Below are positions 8,389 to 17,729 of a stretch of 64,000 nt of DNA, piece by piece; positions within the stretch are counted from its first letter, which is position 1; each line of letters opens with the position of its first letter. The notes below the pieces were generated by a model. It saw nothing but the letters and a program-made list of their open reading frames with translations. It did not search any database and had not been told where the DNA came from. Source of the DNA: JBCAXA01 sp038534295 (GTDB lineage: Bacteria > Pseudomonadota > Gammaproteobacteria > Steroidobacterales > Woeseiaceae); NCBI GenBank assembly GCA_038534295.1, contig JBCAXA010000005.1, positions 124,001-188,000 of the forward strand. The letters run 5' to 3'. The position numbers were made by a program, and so were the translations under genes.

Positions 8389-10611
8389 ATGACACTGCAA
8401 GCCCCCGGGCATCAGGCCTACGATCTCGCCGTGCTCGAGGAACTGTCGCATCGCCTGTTGGAAAGCCTGCCCGACTGCCTCGCCGTCGTCCTCGTCGATA
8501 GCGCCGAGCAACAAGTCCTGTTGACGCCGCGCGAGTTCGTCGACCGCTCGTGGCTGCCGCCGAATCCGATTACTAAGCGGCGCGCGTTTACTACCCATCG
8601 CACTCGCCATGGCATGCGCTATTGCTGCTTTGAGGTACCGCTAATTGGTGAGCGCGACGCGACGATGGTCGCAACGGTGCATTTGCGATTCAGCGGTGAC
8701 CAGGTTAAGGAGTACCAAGACGCGATTGATCGCGCCAGCGAGATCTTCGACTGCATACGCCAGTACATGATGATCTCGCGCGAGATCAGCTCCGTGCAGC
8801 TGGTTGGCGTATCGATCGGTGACTCGGTGTCGTTTCTGGCAGAGCTCGACCGGGCGATAACGGCAAGCCCGGTGTTTGGCGTGGTGCCGCAGCTGCTGTC
8901 GATGTGCAAACAGCACCTTGGCGCATCGCTGATCGCCCTCCTTTGCCCGAAACTGAATCAACTGGTGACGGCGCCATCGATCGACGACACCGGTGCGGAA
9001 CAAAAAACGCAGTGGATGCGTGTCTTGGGACGTCTGCATACGCACGCCCTAAAACGCCAGCGGGTATTGATATCTGAAGACCGCGACGCACTCGACACAC
9101 TGCAAACCGGCGACGACCCCAATCAGATGTTGGTCAGTATTCCCGTACTCGCGCGCGAGTCCGAGAACATTGCATCGCTGACCCTCGTCAGCCCGACACA
9201 GCTGTCGCGGGCCGAAATTCAGCTGCTGCGCGCCGTCGCCGTGAAAATCTCCGGGCTGCTCATGCAAACCAAGCCAGCGGGTCGAACCGGTAGCCGCCTG
9301 GATTTCATCGAAAGCATCGACGCCGACATTCGCAAGTCACCCGCAGCATCACGCTGTCTTATGCTGCTGGATATCGACCGAATGCACTTGATCAACGACC
9401 GCATCGGCCATCGCCGCGGTGACGAGATCATCGCTGCGGTCAGCGACATCGTCAGCAAAGCGAGTGTGGACTTGGACGGTCATGCGCTGTTCAACGGCGA
9501 TGTCGGCTACATCTATTTGCCGGACAGTGATGAGGCGAAAGCAATGACGCTCGCGAAGTCGCTGCAGGCCGCGGTTGCGCATCTCACGGCTCAGGAGGAT
9601 CTCAGCGGGTCAGAGATCACCCTGAGTGTCGGCATTGCGTTGATACCCGAACATGCACACGATGGCTCACAGGCTCTGAATGTCGCCGAGCTCGCGCTAC
9701 GCTCGGCGAAGTCTCGCGGCGGCAAGCAGGCGCTGGTCTATCAGAACCTCGATCAAAGCATCGTGCAAAGACGCAGCGATCTTGCAGAGATCAGCAACCT
9801 TCAGTCGGCGCTCCTGCAGGACCGATTTGTCCTCTATGCGCAGCCGATTCGACCGATACACCGCAGCGCCGGCAACGAACGCTATGAAATCCTGACCCGC
9901 ATGCTTGGGCCAGGCGACACGCTCATTCAGCCCAATAAGTTTTTGTCGGCGGCGGAGCGCTATCAGATGATGCCCGCGATGGATCGGTGGGTCGTCGCGC
10001 AAACTTTGAAGCAGTTGAGTAGTGCCGAGAACGTTCTGGAAGTCAATTTCTCGTCGTACTCGATCAACATCGCTGCGCAAACGCTGGCCGATAAAGACTT
10101 CATCGATTTTTTGTTGGCCGCGGTCGCCAACTCGGGGCTGTCGCCGGATTGCCTGTGCTTTGAGATCACCGAATCAACCGCCATCCGGTCGTTCGAACGA
10201 GCCGAGCATTTCGTTCGTTCCGTGCAGCAAGCGGGCTGCAGCGTTGCGCTCGACGATTTTGGCGCCGGCTATTGCTCGTTCGGCTACCTCGAGAGTTTGC
10301 CGGTGGACGTCATCAAACTCGATGGCCGGTTTGTCCGCAATCTTTGCGAGAGCTCGCTGAACGAGGTCATCGTCAAAGCGGTCGTCGACATCGCCGCGGT
10401 CATCAGTGCCACAACCGTTGCCGAATTCGTGCAAGACGACATGACCCTTGCGAAGCTGCGAGAGCTCGGCGTCAACTTCGCCCAGGGCTATGGCGTTGCG
10501 CAGCCCGAGCCGCTCGAAGACGTGCTCGCGCGCATGGAGTCGCCCGTATCGCTCGGTCTCACCGGCACGGTGGAAACGACCATGGCGGCGCGCACGAAAA
10601 CGGCCTCTTAA
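8389..10611 (+). CDS. EAL-domain c-di-GMP phosphodiesterase with degenerate GGDEF domain
   Basis: About 740 residues; ATG 8389 (TTG 8383 is possible). Residues ~150-310 look like a GAF-type sensor. The GGDEF region (~313-460) keeps LDIDRMHLINDRIGHRRGDE, but the active-site loop reads LFNGDVGYIYLPD instead of GGDEF, so cyclase activity is unlikely. The EAL domain (~470-725) keeps the catalytic set: YEILTRM (EIL for EAL), the Asn of VNFSS, FEITEST, LDDFGAGY, VIKLDGRF, the Glu of VAEFVQ and the Gln of AQGYGV. It probably hydrolyses c-di-GMP. It follows the hybrid kinase by about 60 bases in the same direction, so the two may form a signalling unit. Confidence 0.88.
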   Translation: MTLQAPGHQAYDLAVLEELSHRLLESLPDCLAVVLVDSAEQQVLLTPREFVDRSWLPPNPITKRRAFTTHRTRHGMRYCCFEVPLIGERDATMVATVHLRFSGDQVKEYQDAIDRASEIFDCIRQYMMISREISSVQLVGVSIGDSVSFLAELDRAITASPVFGVVPQLLSMCKQHLGASLIALLCPKLNQLVTAPSIDDTGAEQKTQWMRVLGRLHTHALKRQRVLISEDRDALDTLQTGDDPNQMLVSIPVLARESENIASLTLVSPTQLSRAEIQLLRAVAVKISGLLMQTKPAGRTGSRLDFIESIDADIRKSPAASRCLMLLDIDRMHLINDRIGHRRGDEIIAAVSDIVSKASVDLDGHALFNGDVGYIYLPDSDEAKAMTLAKSLQAAVAHLTAQEDLSGSEITLSVGIALIPEHAHDGSQALNVAELALRSAKSRGGKQALVYQNLDQSIVQRRSDLAEISNLQSALLQDRFVLYAQPIRPIHRSAGNERYEILTRMLGPGDTLIQPNKFLSAAERYQMMPAMDRWVVAQTLKQLSSAENVLEVNFSSYSINIAAQTLADKDFIDFLLAAVANSGLSPDCLCFEITESTAIRSFERAEHFVRSVQQAGCSVALDDFGAGYCSFGYLESLPVDVIKLDGRFVRNLCESSLNEVIVKAVVDIAAVISATTVAEFVQDDMTLAKLRELGVNFAQGYGVAQPEPLEDVLARMESPVSLGLTGTVETTMAARTKTAS

Positions 10612-10624
10612 TGGCCTCGATTCT

Positions 10625-11815
10625 CTAAAACGTAAACTGGATTCGCGCCTGGACGATCCGACCCTCGTCGACATCGCCGTTGCGGTTCGGCGATGCGTCG
10701 TAGTCGACGTAATTGAGCAGGAATCGCGCCGCCTCGACCGGCACCCAAGTAACACCAACGGTGACGTTCTTTTGCTGGCCACCGGCGATGTCCTGGTCGT
10801 TCAGATCGAGCGAGCTGTAGCGAATCGCAAGCTCCACCGTTCCAAAGTCATCGTTGGCCTTGATCGGATCGAAACGACCACGGTCGTCGCGAAACACATA
10901 GTCCTCGCCGCGAATCACGCAAGCCGCAGTGACGTAGAAACCGTCGAAGCGCAGATCCGACAAATCCCGACGAGCGGTGTCACTCAGCATGTATTCGCCG
11001 CCGGCCCGGCAGCGGCCGTAGCTGACCGTTGCCTCGACGCCGAAGGAACGCAGCGACTCGGCACCATCGATCGCCCGCGTGTTGATTAAACGACGCGAGG
11101 CAACGAACGACTCTGGGCGGGTTGCGAAGCGCAGCTCATCGTCATCAAGGTCACGAATCTCCACCGATGTGCCGACGTGCATGTGCCAACGTTCGCCGCG
11201 CCATGGCGCAGCCGCGAAACGACCGGCAAAGGCCGGACCCGAGGCACGGCGGGCCTCGATGTCGTCGAGGCTGCGGTCGTAAACGCCGAACCGCGCAAAC
11301 CAACGATCGGCGCGATACTGCGCCCCGAGGCCCAATTGAAAGTTTGGCGTCAGCGCCTGGAGCAGCGAGCGCTCCATTAGGTCGAGACGATTGGAGCTTT
11401 GCTGTTGCTCCATGCCGAACGGCACGACTTGGTGCCCGAGCGTAAATCGCCACTGATCAACACCGCGATACTGAACCCACAAGTTTTTCCAACCCGTACC
11501 GATGTCGGAGAACTCGTAGTCGCTGCGAAAGCGAAAGTCCGAGCGGTAGCGCGCGGCCAGCGACAGCCGTGCACGACGGATCTCACTGCCATCTTCGAGC
11601 GGCGTGCCCGTGTCATCGATGCTGGCCGTGTCCATGTGCAAGCGACCATTGAGCTGCAGACGCCACTCCTGATCGCGATTCTCGAGTCGCAGACCGTTTT
11701 TGACGCGAAAGCGCGTCTCGGCGGCCGCGTCGCCGGTACAAAACAGCGCGGCAATCACGGCGGCGGTAGCTGCCCCGCTCGCTACCTGCCGTATGCCGAT
11801 CATCGTCGCAACCAT
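10625..11815 (-). CDS. OprP/OprO-like outer-membrane porin
   Basis: About 396 residues with an N-terminal signal (AAVIAALFCTGDAAAE). The barrel pattern is that of phosphate-selective porins: LRLENRDQEWRLQLNGRLHMD, SEIRRARLSLAARY, FRSDYEFSD, WKNLWVQYRG, FTLGHQVVPFGMEQQQSSN and a final strand ending in Phe (IVQARIQFTF). These porins form anion-passing trimers. The actual solute cannot be told from sequence. Its ATG overlaps the stop of the upstream hydrolase by one base (TGATG), so the two are probably translationally coupled. It is the last gene of a six-gene minus-strand operon and ends 14 bases from the convergent EAL gene. Confidence 0.85.
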   Translation of the reverse strand: MVATMIGIRQVASGAATAAVIAALFCTGDAAAETRFRVKNGLRLENRDQEWRLQLNGRLHMDTASIDDTGTPLEDGSEIRRARLSLAARYRSDFRFRSDYEFSDIGTGWKNLWVQYRGVDQWRFTLGHQVVPFGMEQQQSSNRLDLMERSLLQALTPNFQLGLGAQYRADRWFARFGVYDRSLDDIEARRASGPAFAGRFAAAPWRGERWHMHVGTSVEIRDLDDDELRFATRPESFVASRRLINTRAIDGAESLRSFGVEATVSYGRCRAGGEYMLSDTARRDLSDLRFDGFYVTAACVIRGEDYVFRDDRGRFDPIKANDDFGTVELAIRYSSLDLNDQDIAGGQQKNVTVGVTWVPVEAARFLLNYVDYDASPNRNGDVDEGRIVQARIQFTF

Positions 11816-12690
11816 CAAAGCACCGGGCGCGTGGCGCGCTGCGGTGCAGCGCCAGCAAGCTCGGCAGCTACCGAATAGGCACGCGCCGTCTGACGCGCGA
11901 AAAAATCGGTGACGTGGCGGGCGAGCGAGGCTTGTTCATAGCAGTCACGAAAATCGTGGCCGACGCCGGGCAGCACACGAAAACTGACCTGTGACTCGAT
12001 TCCGCGTTGCTGTGCTTCACGCTCGAGCGCTGCTACCCAGGCTATCGCACGCGCCAGGCGATTGTTGCCTTGCCACGGGTCGATCCGCCGATTGCTGCGC
12101 AGATTATCGTCTTGCTCAACATCGTACGCACCGACAAAGACCGCCAGCGGCACCGACAAAAACGTATCGATGTCGATGCGATAGCCGGCCGGCTGACGAC
12201 CGGGCGCGACACCGTACGGGTAGCCAAGCGCATTGGTCGGCATTGTGTACCACCCCGCTGCGACGATGGCGGCAGCAACCAAACGCTCGGGCCGTACCAT
12301 GGCATAGCGGTGAACAAACTGCGCACCGCCGGAAAAGCCAAAGAGTTGGGCCCGACCGTCGGTGGCGTGCGCTTCCGTATCTAAGAGCTCGGTGACGACA
12401 TCCGCGGCGGAGCGCTCTGGCGTCGATGAGCCCAATCGCTGGTAGCCCTGAAATCGGCGTTCGTCGAATACCGGCGCGAGCAAGGTCGTACCGGTCTGCT
12501 CGGCCCAGTCGCGATACGCCGCAAGATGTGCGCGCGCTCTGCGCGAAACACCATGCACGATGACGAGCGGCGGAGCGGCGGTGCAGACGTCGCTGGGTAG
12601 CCATTTGTAATACTGCGATTCGGGGTCGCCGGGCAGACGACACCTGACTATCCGCCCGTTGATACGCGATTGTCGCTGAACGTTCGTCAT
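11815..12690 (-). CDS. Alpha/beta hydrolase (polyhydroxybutyrate-depolymerase/esterase-like)
   Basis: 291 residues without an obvious signal peptide. The fold is shown by PPLVIVHGVSRRA (oxyanion-hole HG), the nucleophile elbow LFGFSGGAQF (Ser ~121), a candidate Asp in FVGAYDVEQDDN and the catalytic His in LPGVGHDFRDC near residue 250. The pattern GFSGGAQFVHRYAM is close to the PhaZ/acetyl-xylan-esterase-like group. The substrate is unknown. Its start overlaps the ABC transporter stop (ATGA) and its stop overlaps the porin start, which places it in the middle of a coupled operon. It may process whatever the exporter moves. Confidence 0.8.
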   Translation of the reverse strand: MTNVQRQSRINGRIVRCRLPGDPESQYYKWLPSDVCTAAPPLVIVHGVSRRARAHLAAYRDWAEQTGTTLLAPVFDERRFQGYQRLGSSTPERSAADVVTELLDTEAHATDGRAQLFGFSGGAQFVHRYAMVRPERLVAAAIVAAGWYTMPTNALGYPYGVAPGRQPAGYRIDIDTFLSVPLAVFVGAYDVEQDDNLRSNRRIDPWQGNNRLARAIAWVAALEREAQQRGIESQVSFRVLPGVGHDFRDCYEQASLARHVTDFFARQTARAYSVAAELAGAAPQRATRPVL

Positions 12691-14312
12691 GAGCTGGTAC
12701 CTGTAGCTGGTTTGGCCGACGCAATGGCGTCCGGCAGCGTCAACTGATGATCGGCAAGAGCAAGCAACTGTTGGTTGTGGGTCGCAACAATGACCGTGCC
12801 TTCGAAGCGGTCGATTTCATCGCAAAGCACAGCAAGGCTCGTCTCATCGAGATGGGCATCGACCTCGTCGAGCAACAGCACGTGTGGATCAGCCCACAGC
12901 GCGCGACCCAGCGCGAGCCGCTGTCGTTCGCCGCTGGAAAGGTTGCTGCCGGCCTCCTGCAAGTAGCGCGACGAGTCGGGTTGCGAGGCAATCAGATGGG
13001 ACAGGCGCAGGCGCAGCAGCATGCGGCGAAAATCCAGATCCGACATTCGATCACCGCCATAGCTGAGATTGCGACGCAGCGATCCGCGCAGGAACGGTAC
13101 GTCCGGTGCTGCCAACACGACCGAACGACTGAGTCGCCGACGCGCGATTCGTCCCAAGGTGCGACCACCGATGCGTATCACGCCGCTTTGTGGCTCGACC
13201 AAGCCGGCGGTGGCTGCCAGCAGACTGCTTTTGCCGGAACCGTTCGGTCCGACGATCGCGACGCGAGCCTTTGGCGCGATCTTGGCAGACACCGGCTGTG
13301 CGCCTTGGAACAGCACGAGGTTCTGGTATTCGACCGCCGTCGAAGACCAGCGCGGTCGACGCGGTTCGCGCACCGGTGGCTGAATCGGCCTCGAGAAGAA
13401 AAATCGGATACGTTCGCGACCCACGCGGGCGGACTGCCAGAACTCGAACACACGACCGAGTTGACGAATGGGTCCGAGCAGCCACGAGACGATCGCCAGG
13501 GCCGGCAAGAGCTCGACCGTCGACATCGTGGCAGCGCCGCCAATCAGCACGCCGATGAACAGTCCGTAGCCAGCCAGCTCGCTGATCGCACGAACGAGTC
13601 CGATGATCGCCGCGCGATGCCGTGCGGCGCCGATTACCCGCTCGCCGCGACGCGCAAGCCTGCGTGACTCACGTTTTTGCTGCCCGTGCACCTGCACGGC
13701 CGATGTTGCGTGCAGCAGCTCGCTGACGAATCGCGCTAGCTGGCCGCGACGGCTGCGCAGTACGCGATTCGCATCGGCCAGCGGGTTTGCCAACCACCAC
13801 GCCGCGGCCGCGGTCAGCGCTGACACGACGAGTATCGCTATGCCGAACACCGGCGCGATGGCGTACAGCATCGCGGTACCGGCCAGCAACACCAGCGTGC
13901 TGCTGATCAGCGCGGCAAGTCCTTGGGTGATCCAGTTCTTGATGGCCGCGAGATCGCCGACGAAACGAACAACGTACGAACCACGTGGCTGTGCGCTGAC
14001 CGATCGCGGTGACATCTTCAGCAGTCGGCGGAACATTGCCAAGCGAATCGAATGAACATACGCCTGACCGAGAGCCTCGGCGTCGAAGCGTTCGCGACCG
14101 CGCAAGGCAGCACCAACAAGGACGATGAGCGCAATACCGACTGCGAGCCAGTGCAACGACGAATTGCCGAGTGCCACCTGGCGGACGGCCAACAACAGCG
14201 CGAGCGCAATGCCGACTTGCGCCAGTGCGGTACTGACCAGCAGCGCAAAGCGCAGCGGTGCTGCCGCAAACGCGGCGCGCGGGCCGAGACCGACTGTCGG
14301 TGCTTTGCTCAT
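12687..14312 (-). CDS. ABC exporter half-transporter (fused permease and ATPase)
   Basis: 541 residues. Residues ~15-310 hold five to six hydrophobic segments of the type-I exporter membrane domain. The nucleotide-binding domain has Walker A GPNGSGKSS, the signature LSSGERQRLALGRAL, Walker B VLLLDEVDAHLD and the H-loop VIVATHNQ. The NBD is short and the D-loop region reads DEVDAHLDE rather than DEATSALD, as in single-copy or CydCD-like exporters. One gene encodes both halves, so a homodimer is likely. It begins 2 bases after the P-loop gene stop and overlaps the hydrolase start. The cargo is unknown. Confidence 0.92.
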   Translation of the reverse strand: MSKAPTVGLGPRAAFAAAPLRFALLVSTALAQVGIALALLLAVRQVALGNSSLHWLAVGIALIVLVGAALRGRERFDAEALGQAYVHSIRLAMFRRLLKMSPRSVSAQPRGSYVVRFVGDLAAIKNWITQGLAALISSTLVLLAGTAMLYAIAPVFGIAILVVSALTAAAAWWLANPLADANRVLRSRRGQLARFVSELLHATSAVQVHGQQKRESRRLARRGERVIGAARHRAAIIGLVRAISELAGYGLFIGVLIGGAATMSTVELLPALAIVSWLLGPIRQLGRVFEFWQSARVGRERIRFFFSRPIQPPVREPRRPRWSSTAVEYQNLVLFQGAQPVSAKIAPKARVAIVGPNGSGKSSLLAATAGLVEPQSGVIRIGGRTLGRIARRRLSRSVVLAAPDVPFLRGSLRRNLSYGGDRMSDLDFRRMLLRLRLSHLIASQPDSSRYLQEAGSNLSSGERQRLALGRALWADPHVLLLDEVDAHLDETSLAVLCDEIDRFEGTVIVATHNQQLLALADHQLTLPDAIASAKPATGTSS

Positions 14313-14314
14313 CG

Positions 14315-15442
14315 TCAGGCCGATCGAGCGTCTTGATACGGTTTACCGAGTAACGTCGGCGCGATGAATGGGTCGGCTAAGCCGTCGAGCCCAAGCACCG
14401 GCTGATCCACGACGCTGATCGCTTCACGCACGGCAAGTGGGGCAGCCGTAAGCTTGCCGGCAACGGCGACGACGTTGTGGCCACGCGCGTTCAGCCAATC
14501 CACGCCGGACTGTGCGCCGAGCGCATCTTGGGCGCAGAACACGATGCCGTCGATCGACGCACGGAACCGCTCGGACGACAGCAGCGCAGCGGTCTCTCGC
14601 TGCAGTAGGCCATCGGCGATCTCGACAATGGCAACACCAACGTTGCGCCGTGCAAGCGCATTCAGCAAACACGCGTTGATGTTTTCAATGTCCTCCGCGT
14701 CCGCTTGAAACGTCGATGCATAGCCGGCATCGGTGAAATCAACGACGTGGGCGGCACCGGCATCGAGCACCTGGTAGAAATCGTTGCAAGCGCCAGTGCC
14801 TGTAAGTTTTGCCGCCCCAACCCGCATGCCGGCACGGGCCAGACCGCGCACCAAATACGCTGCCGACATAGTCTTGCCCGAATCCATTGACGTGCCGGCG
14901 ACGGCAATCACTTTGTCGGGGCGCACCGGCTCAAGCGGCGTGTCGATGGCGTAGCGGGCGAGCGTCAGCGGCATACCGTTGAGATCGCCGAGCACACCAA
15001 GCACATCGATCTCGGTCGGGCCGCGACCGATACGGCTGTGCCAGCTTGTTGCTTGCGCGGCGATACCACCAGACGCCACCAAATGGCACGGCCCGATCGT
15101 GTCCGGGACGTAGGCTTCAAACTGCTGCGGTGCGTACCGGTCACCGAAACTCACAATGATCTCGTCGCCCGGGAACAGCGTCACGCGCCGACCGTGCGGA
15201 TCCTGTAATCGCGTGTGGTGGCATAAACGTCGTACGCGCGCCAAGGCGACCTGACCGGCTTCTGGGCGCACGTCGGTCAATAAAAACCGGGCGTCGATGA
15301 GATCGACCCGCCGTGTCGTGAACGCCGCTCGGGCCGCGTCCAGCCGAGCCCAATCGAGTTCGATCGGGAGACTGCGTGTCGTGCGATTGAGTTTGGGTGC
15401 ACGCTCGATACGCGTGCCATTGGTCGATACGACTGCATTCAT
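14315..15442 (-). CDS. P-loop NTPase of the dethiobiotin-synthetase/MobB-like (SIMIBI) type, function unknown
   Basis: 375 residues. The first ~190 form a predicted small beta-rich domain (DLIDARFLLTDVRPEAG...HGRRVTLFPGDEIIVSFGDRY). The second part has a Walker A-like AVAGTSMDSGKTMSA at ~195 and MRVGAAKLTGTG, with FTDAGYAST and IVEIADGLLQRE following. This matches the layout of dethiobiotin synthetase, CobQ-like and DUF1611 proteins. SMDSGKT closely follows GTxxxxGKT. Substrate and pathway cannot be assigned. The ATG overlaps the stop of the DUF5666 gene (TAATG), and the ABC transporter follows after 2 bases, so it is likely a cytoplasmic partner of the exporter. Confidence 0.7.
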   Translation of the reverse strand: MNAVVSTNGTRIERAPKLNRTTRSLPIELDWARLDAARAAFTTRRVDLIDARFLLTDVRPEAGQVALARVRRLCHHTRLQDPHGRRVTLFPGDEIIVSFGDRYAPQQFEAYVPDTIGPCHLVASGGIAAQATSWHSRIGRGPTEIDVLGVLGDLNGMPLTLARYAIDTPLEPVRPDKVIAVAGTSMDSGKTMSAAYLVRGLARAGMRVGAAKLTGTGACNDFYQVLDAGAAHVVDFTDAGYASTFQADAEDIENINACLLNALARRNVGVAIVEIADGLLQRETAALLSSERFRASIDGIVFCAQDALGAQSGVDWLNARGHNVVAVAGKLTAAPLAVREAISVVDQPVLGLDGLADPFIAPTLLGKPYQDARSA

Positions 15443-16899
15443 TATTCTTCGTCCTCGAGCTCAATTTCTTCGGCGAGCAAGACGTTGCCATCCCACGTGC
15501 CGTCAACGCTGACCAAACGACCGACCGCCGCCGCGGCGAAAAACGCTGCGGCGTCTAAGTCTTGATCGTCGTCACCTTCAAATTCGGTGTCGCCATCGGT
15601 GCGGACGAGTACGCCAAGCACGGTCAGGTCGGGTTCGGCGATGCTGTCGATGCGGGCGCGTAGCTTGGCTTCGCCGTCGTTGTCGTCGTCGTCGCGCTTG
15701 ATGAGCTCCGCGGTGGCGGTGTTTGCGCCGGTCTCAACGGCACCGACCTCGACAAAATCGCCGACGTTGATGTCCGCGAGTGCAAAGTCACGATCATCCT
15801 CATCGCTGTCGTCTTCGATTCGCACATCCGATGGCACCGTGACAACGACGCCGAGCGTCGTTAGCGTTCCAGCGGCCGCATCGACCGCTTCGACGTCGGC
15901 TTCGATGCGCACTTCACCGTCGACCTCAAACTCGATCTCGGTGGCCAGCGGGACGCCGTCCGCATTGACGACGGCGTCGACATCGACGTCGGCTCCGACG
16001 ATCAAATCGGCTGTGGTGCCGCCAACGAATTGCGTTTGTGCGTCGATGAGCACGGCCAATCCGTTGACGCGAATTTCCGACGCCGAGACAACGTCGGTGA
16101 TGACCCCTTCAATCTCGATGTCGTCGCCATTGTCCCCGCCAATGCCGTCGGATTCGAGTTCGATCTCCGTAGCCACTAGCACGCCATTGCCGTCGAGCAT
16201 CGTTGCTTCGATCTCGACGAGATCGCCAATCATCGGCATTTGGCCGTCGAAATCGTCGAGCATGGCACCGGCGAAATCGACGCTTTGCGAACCGATGTCG
16301 AGCGTCATTGCGGCGTTGTCCACGGCCGTAATCACACCAACGATTTGCAAATCGTCGCCGTCATCTCCCTCGATGCGTGTCGCCGCAACGCCGCCGCCGG
16401 GCAGCAAGAAACCGCTGACAGCAACGTTTTGATCGACCGCCAGGCCGGCAATAGAATTGCTCGCGATGTCGTCGTCGAATGCCGTGTCGACATCAACTTC
16501 CACGGTCTGCCCCAGCACCACGAACGTCTCTGCTGCGGGATCAATCGCGCTGATTGGGCCGCGCAGAATATCGTCGCCGACGATCGTCATTGCCGCGGCA
16601 TTGCCGTTAGCGTCGCGGTCACCCACCACAAACACGACTTGACCGATCTCCAGCGCCGCTTCGGCAACCGGATCGTCGTCAAACTCGATCGTGGCATTGG
16701 CGGTATCGAATACCGTGCCGTCGACAACGACGCTGCTGAACCGATTGACGGTTCCTAAAACGCGCAGGCCAGTTCGATCGATGCCCTGGCTGGGCCCCGG
16801 GTCGTTGACAACAATGTCGCCGCCCGAGCCACCACCACAGGCGGTGAGCAACAATGCTGTTGCAAGCGCGATACCGGTTCGGTTGGTCAGTGGGTACAT
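15442..16899 (-). CDS. DUF5666-repeat lipoprotein, very acidic
   Basis: About 485 residues. ATG 16899 is preferred (AGGA 9-12 bases upstream; ATG 16908 is possible). It begins with a lipobox signal peptide, ALLLTACGGGSGG, so it is an exported lipoprotein. The rest is five or so copies of a ~65-residue beta-rich unit. Each has the pattern ...V.G.I..VD.....T...LG..V.VD..T.F.D....DL.VG..V.V.G....G...AT.IE.., typical of DUF5666. The mature protein is strongly acidic (runs such as EDDSDEDDRDF and RDDDDNDGE). That could suit binding of metal ions or cationic partners, but this is speculation. It sits between the DUF6502 gene and the P-loop gene, with a stop/start overlap to the latter. Confidence 0.82.
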   Translation of the reverse strand: MYPLTNRTGIALATALLLTACGGGSGGDIVVNDPGPSQGIDRTGLRVLGTVNRFSSVVVDGTVFDTANATIEFDDDPVAEAALEIGQVVFVVGDRDANGNAAAMTIVGDDILRGPISAIDPAAETFVVLGQTVEVDVDTAFDDDIASNSIAGLAVDQNVAVSGFLLPGGGVAATRIEGDDGDDLQIVGVITAVDNAAMTLDIGSQSVDFAGAMLDDFDGQMPMIGDLVEIEATMLDGNGVLVATEIELESDGIGGDNGDDIEIEGVITDVVSASEIRVNGLAVLIDAQTQFVGGTTADLIVGADVDVDAVVNADGVPLATEIEFEVDGEVRIEADVEAVDAAAGTLTTLGVVVTVPSDVRIEDDSDEDDRDFALADINVGDFVEVGAVETGANTATAELIKRDDDDNDGEAKLRARIDSIAEPDLTVLGVLVRTDGDTEFEGDDDQDLDAAAFFAAAAVGRLVSVDGTWDGNVLLAEEIELEDEE

Positions 16900-16928
16900 A
16901 ACAAACATCCTGGTAAGCAAAAGGGTTG

Positions 16929-17729
16929 TTATTGGGTGTCGGAGTCGTTCGGGTACTCGTACAGATACACGCCGACGCCGACCCGACAGCGCTCCGCGCC
17001 GTCGTCGCTCGGCAACTCGTGATCCGAAAGCCACGTGTCCACCAACTCCAAAAATTCCTGTGCATCGGTTTGCAGCAGTCGATTCAGTTTTTCGACGCTG
17101 CCCTGCGGCATGTTGGTGTTGGAGGCTTGGCCTTCAAACCAAGGCGCCGCATCGTGTGGGTTCAGGTTGTGCGCCAACGACACACCGTGGTCGTGCAGCG
17201 ACTGGCTCATCTGCCGGACGATGTCGGCATCGGCAGGGTCACGCACATAATCGCGTTGCAACACTTCGTACTGTTCGTCGCGTTCGCGCATGAGCTCCAG
17301 GGCGATCATTTCTTTGGTGATTGCCCGGTCGGGAATGTCGCCGGCGTAGCGCCGCGCCAGCGCGCGAAACTGATCGGCGCCGAGCAGACTCGGGAGACCG
17401 TGTTCACTGAATTCGGGGTCGTTGTGCCAACCGGTCAATACCCGCGACAACCGCGATCTCGGTGCAACGTCGAGCGGCGCTTCGCTCTCGAGGCGTTTGC
17501 GGATCTCACCGACTTCGCGGCGGCTGAGGCCGGTCATCATCGCAACGCGCGACGCGTTGGTCGGGCGACCGTGCAGCCCGTAGTCCTCTCTGGCGATCTC
17601 GACAAAAACCACTTTGGCGATCTCCGCAAATTCCTTCCAACTCAAACCCAGCCGAAGCAGCATCCGGGCGATCGGTCGCAACAACCGACGACACGCCGCA
17701 CGGGCAAATTCCGACATAGATCCACTCAT
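16929..17729 (-). CDS. DUF6502 protein, probable winged-helix regulator
   Basis: 266 residues. The N-terminal ~90 residues (RRLLRPIARMLLRLGLSWKEFAEIAKVVFVEIA, TNASRVAMMTGLSRREVGEIRKRLE) match the DUF6502 family and look like a helix-turn-helix: an adaptor helix followed by T.S.VA..TGLSR.EV..I. The remainder is helical with no known active site. DUF6502 and DUF5666 genes are often neighbours in gammaproteobacteria, as they are here (30-base gap). A regulatory role is inferred from the HTH and from the perfect inverted repeat that overlaps its own start codon. It heads the six-gene operon down to the porin. Confidence 0.8.
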   Translation of the reverse strand: MSGSMSEFARAACRRLLRPIARMLLRLGLSWKEFAEIAKVVFVEIAREDYGLHGRPTNASRVAMMTGLSRREVGEIRKRLESEAPLDVAPRSRLSRVLTGWHNDPEFSEHGLPSLLGADQFRALARRYAGDIPDRAITKEMIALELMRERDEQYEVLQRDYVRDPADADIVRQMSQSLHDHGVSLAHNLNPHDAAPWFEGQASNTNMPQGSVEKLNRLLQTDAQEFLELVDTWLSDHELPSDDGAERCRVGVGVYLYEYPNDSDTQ

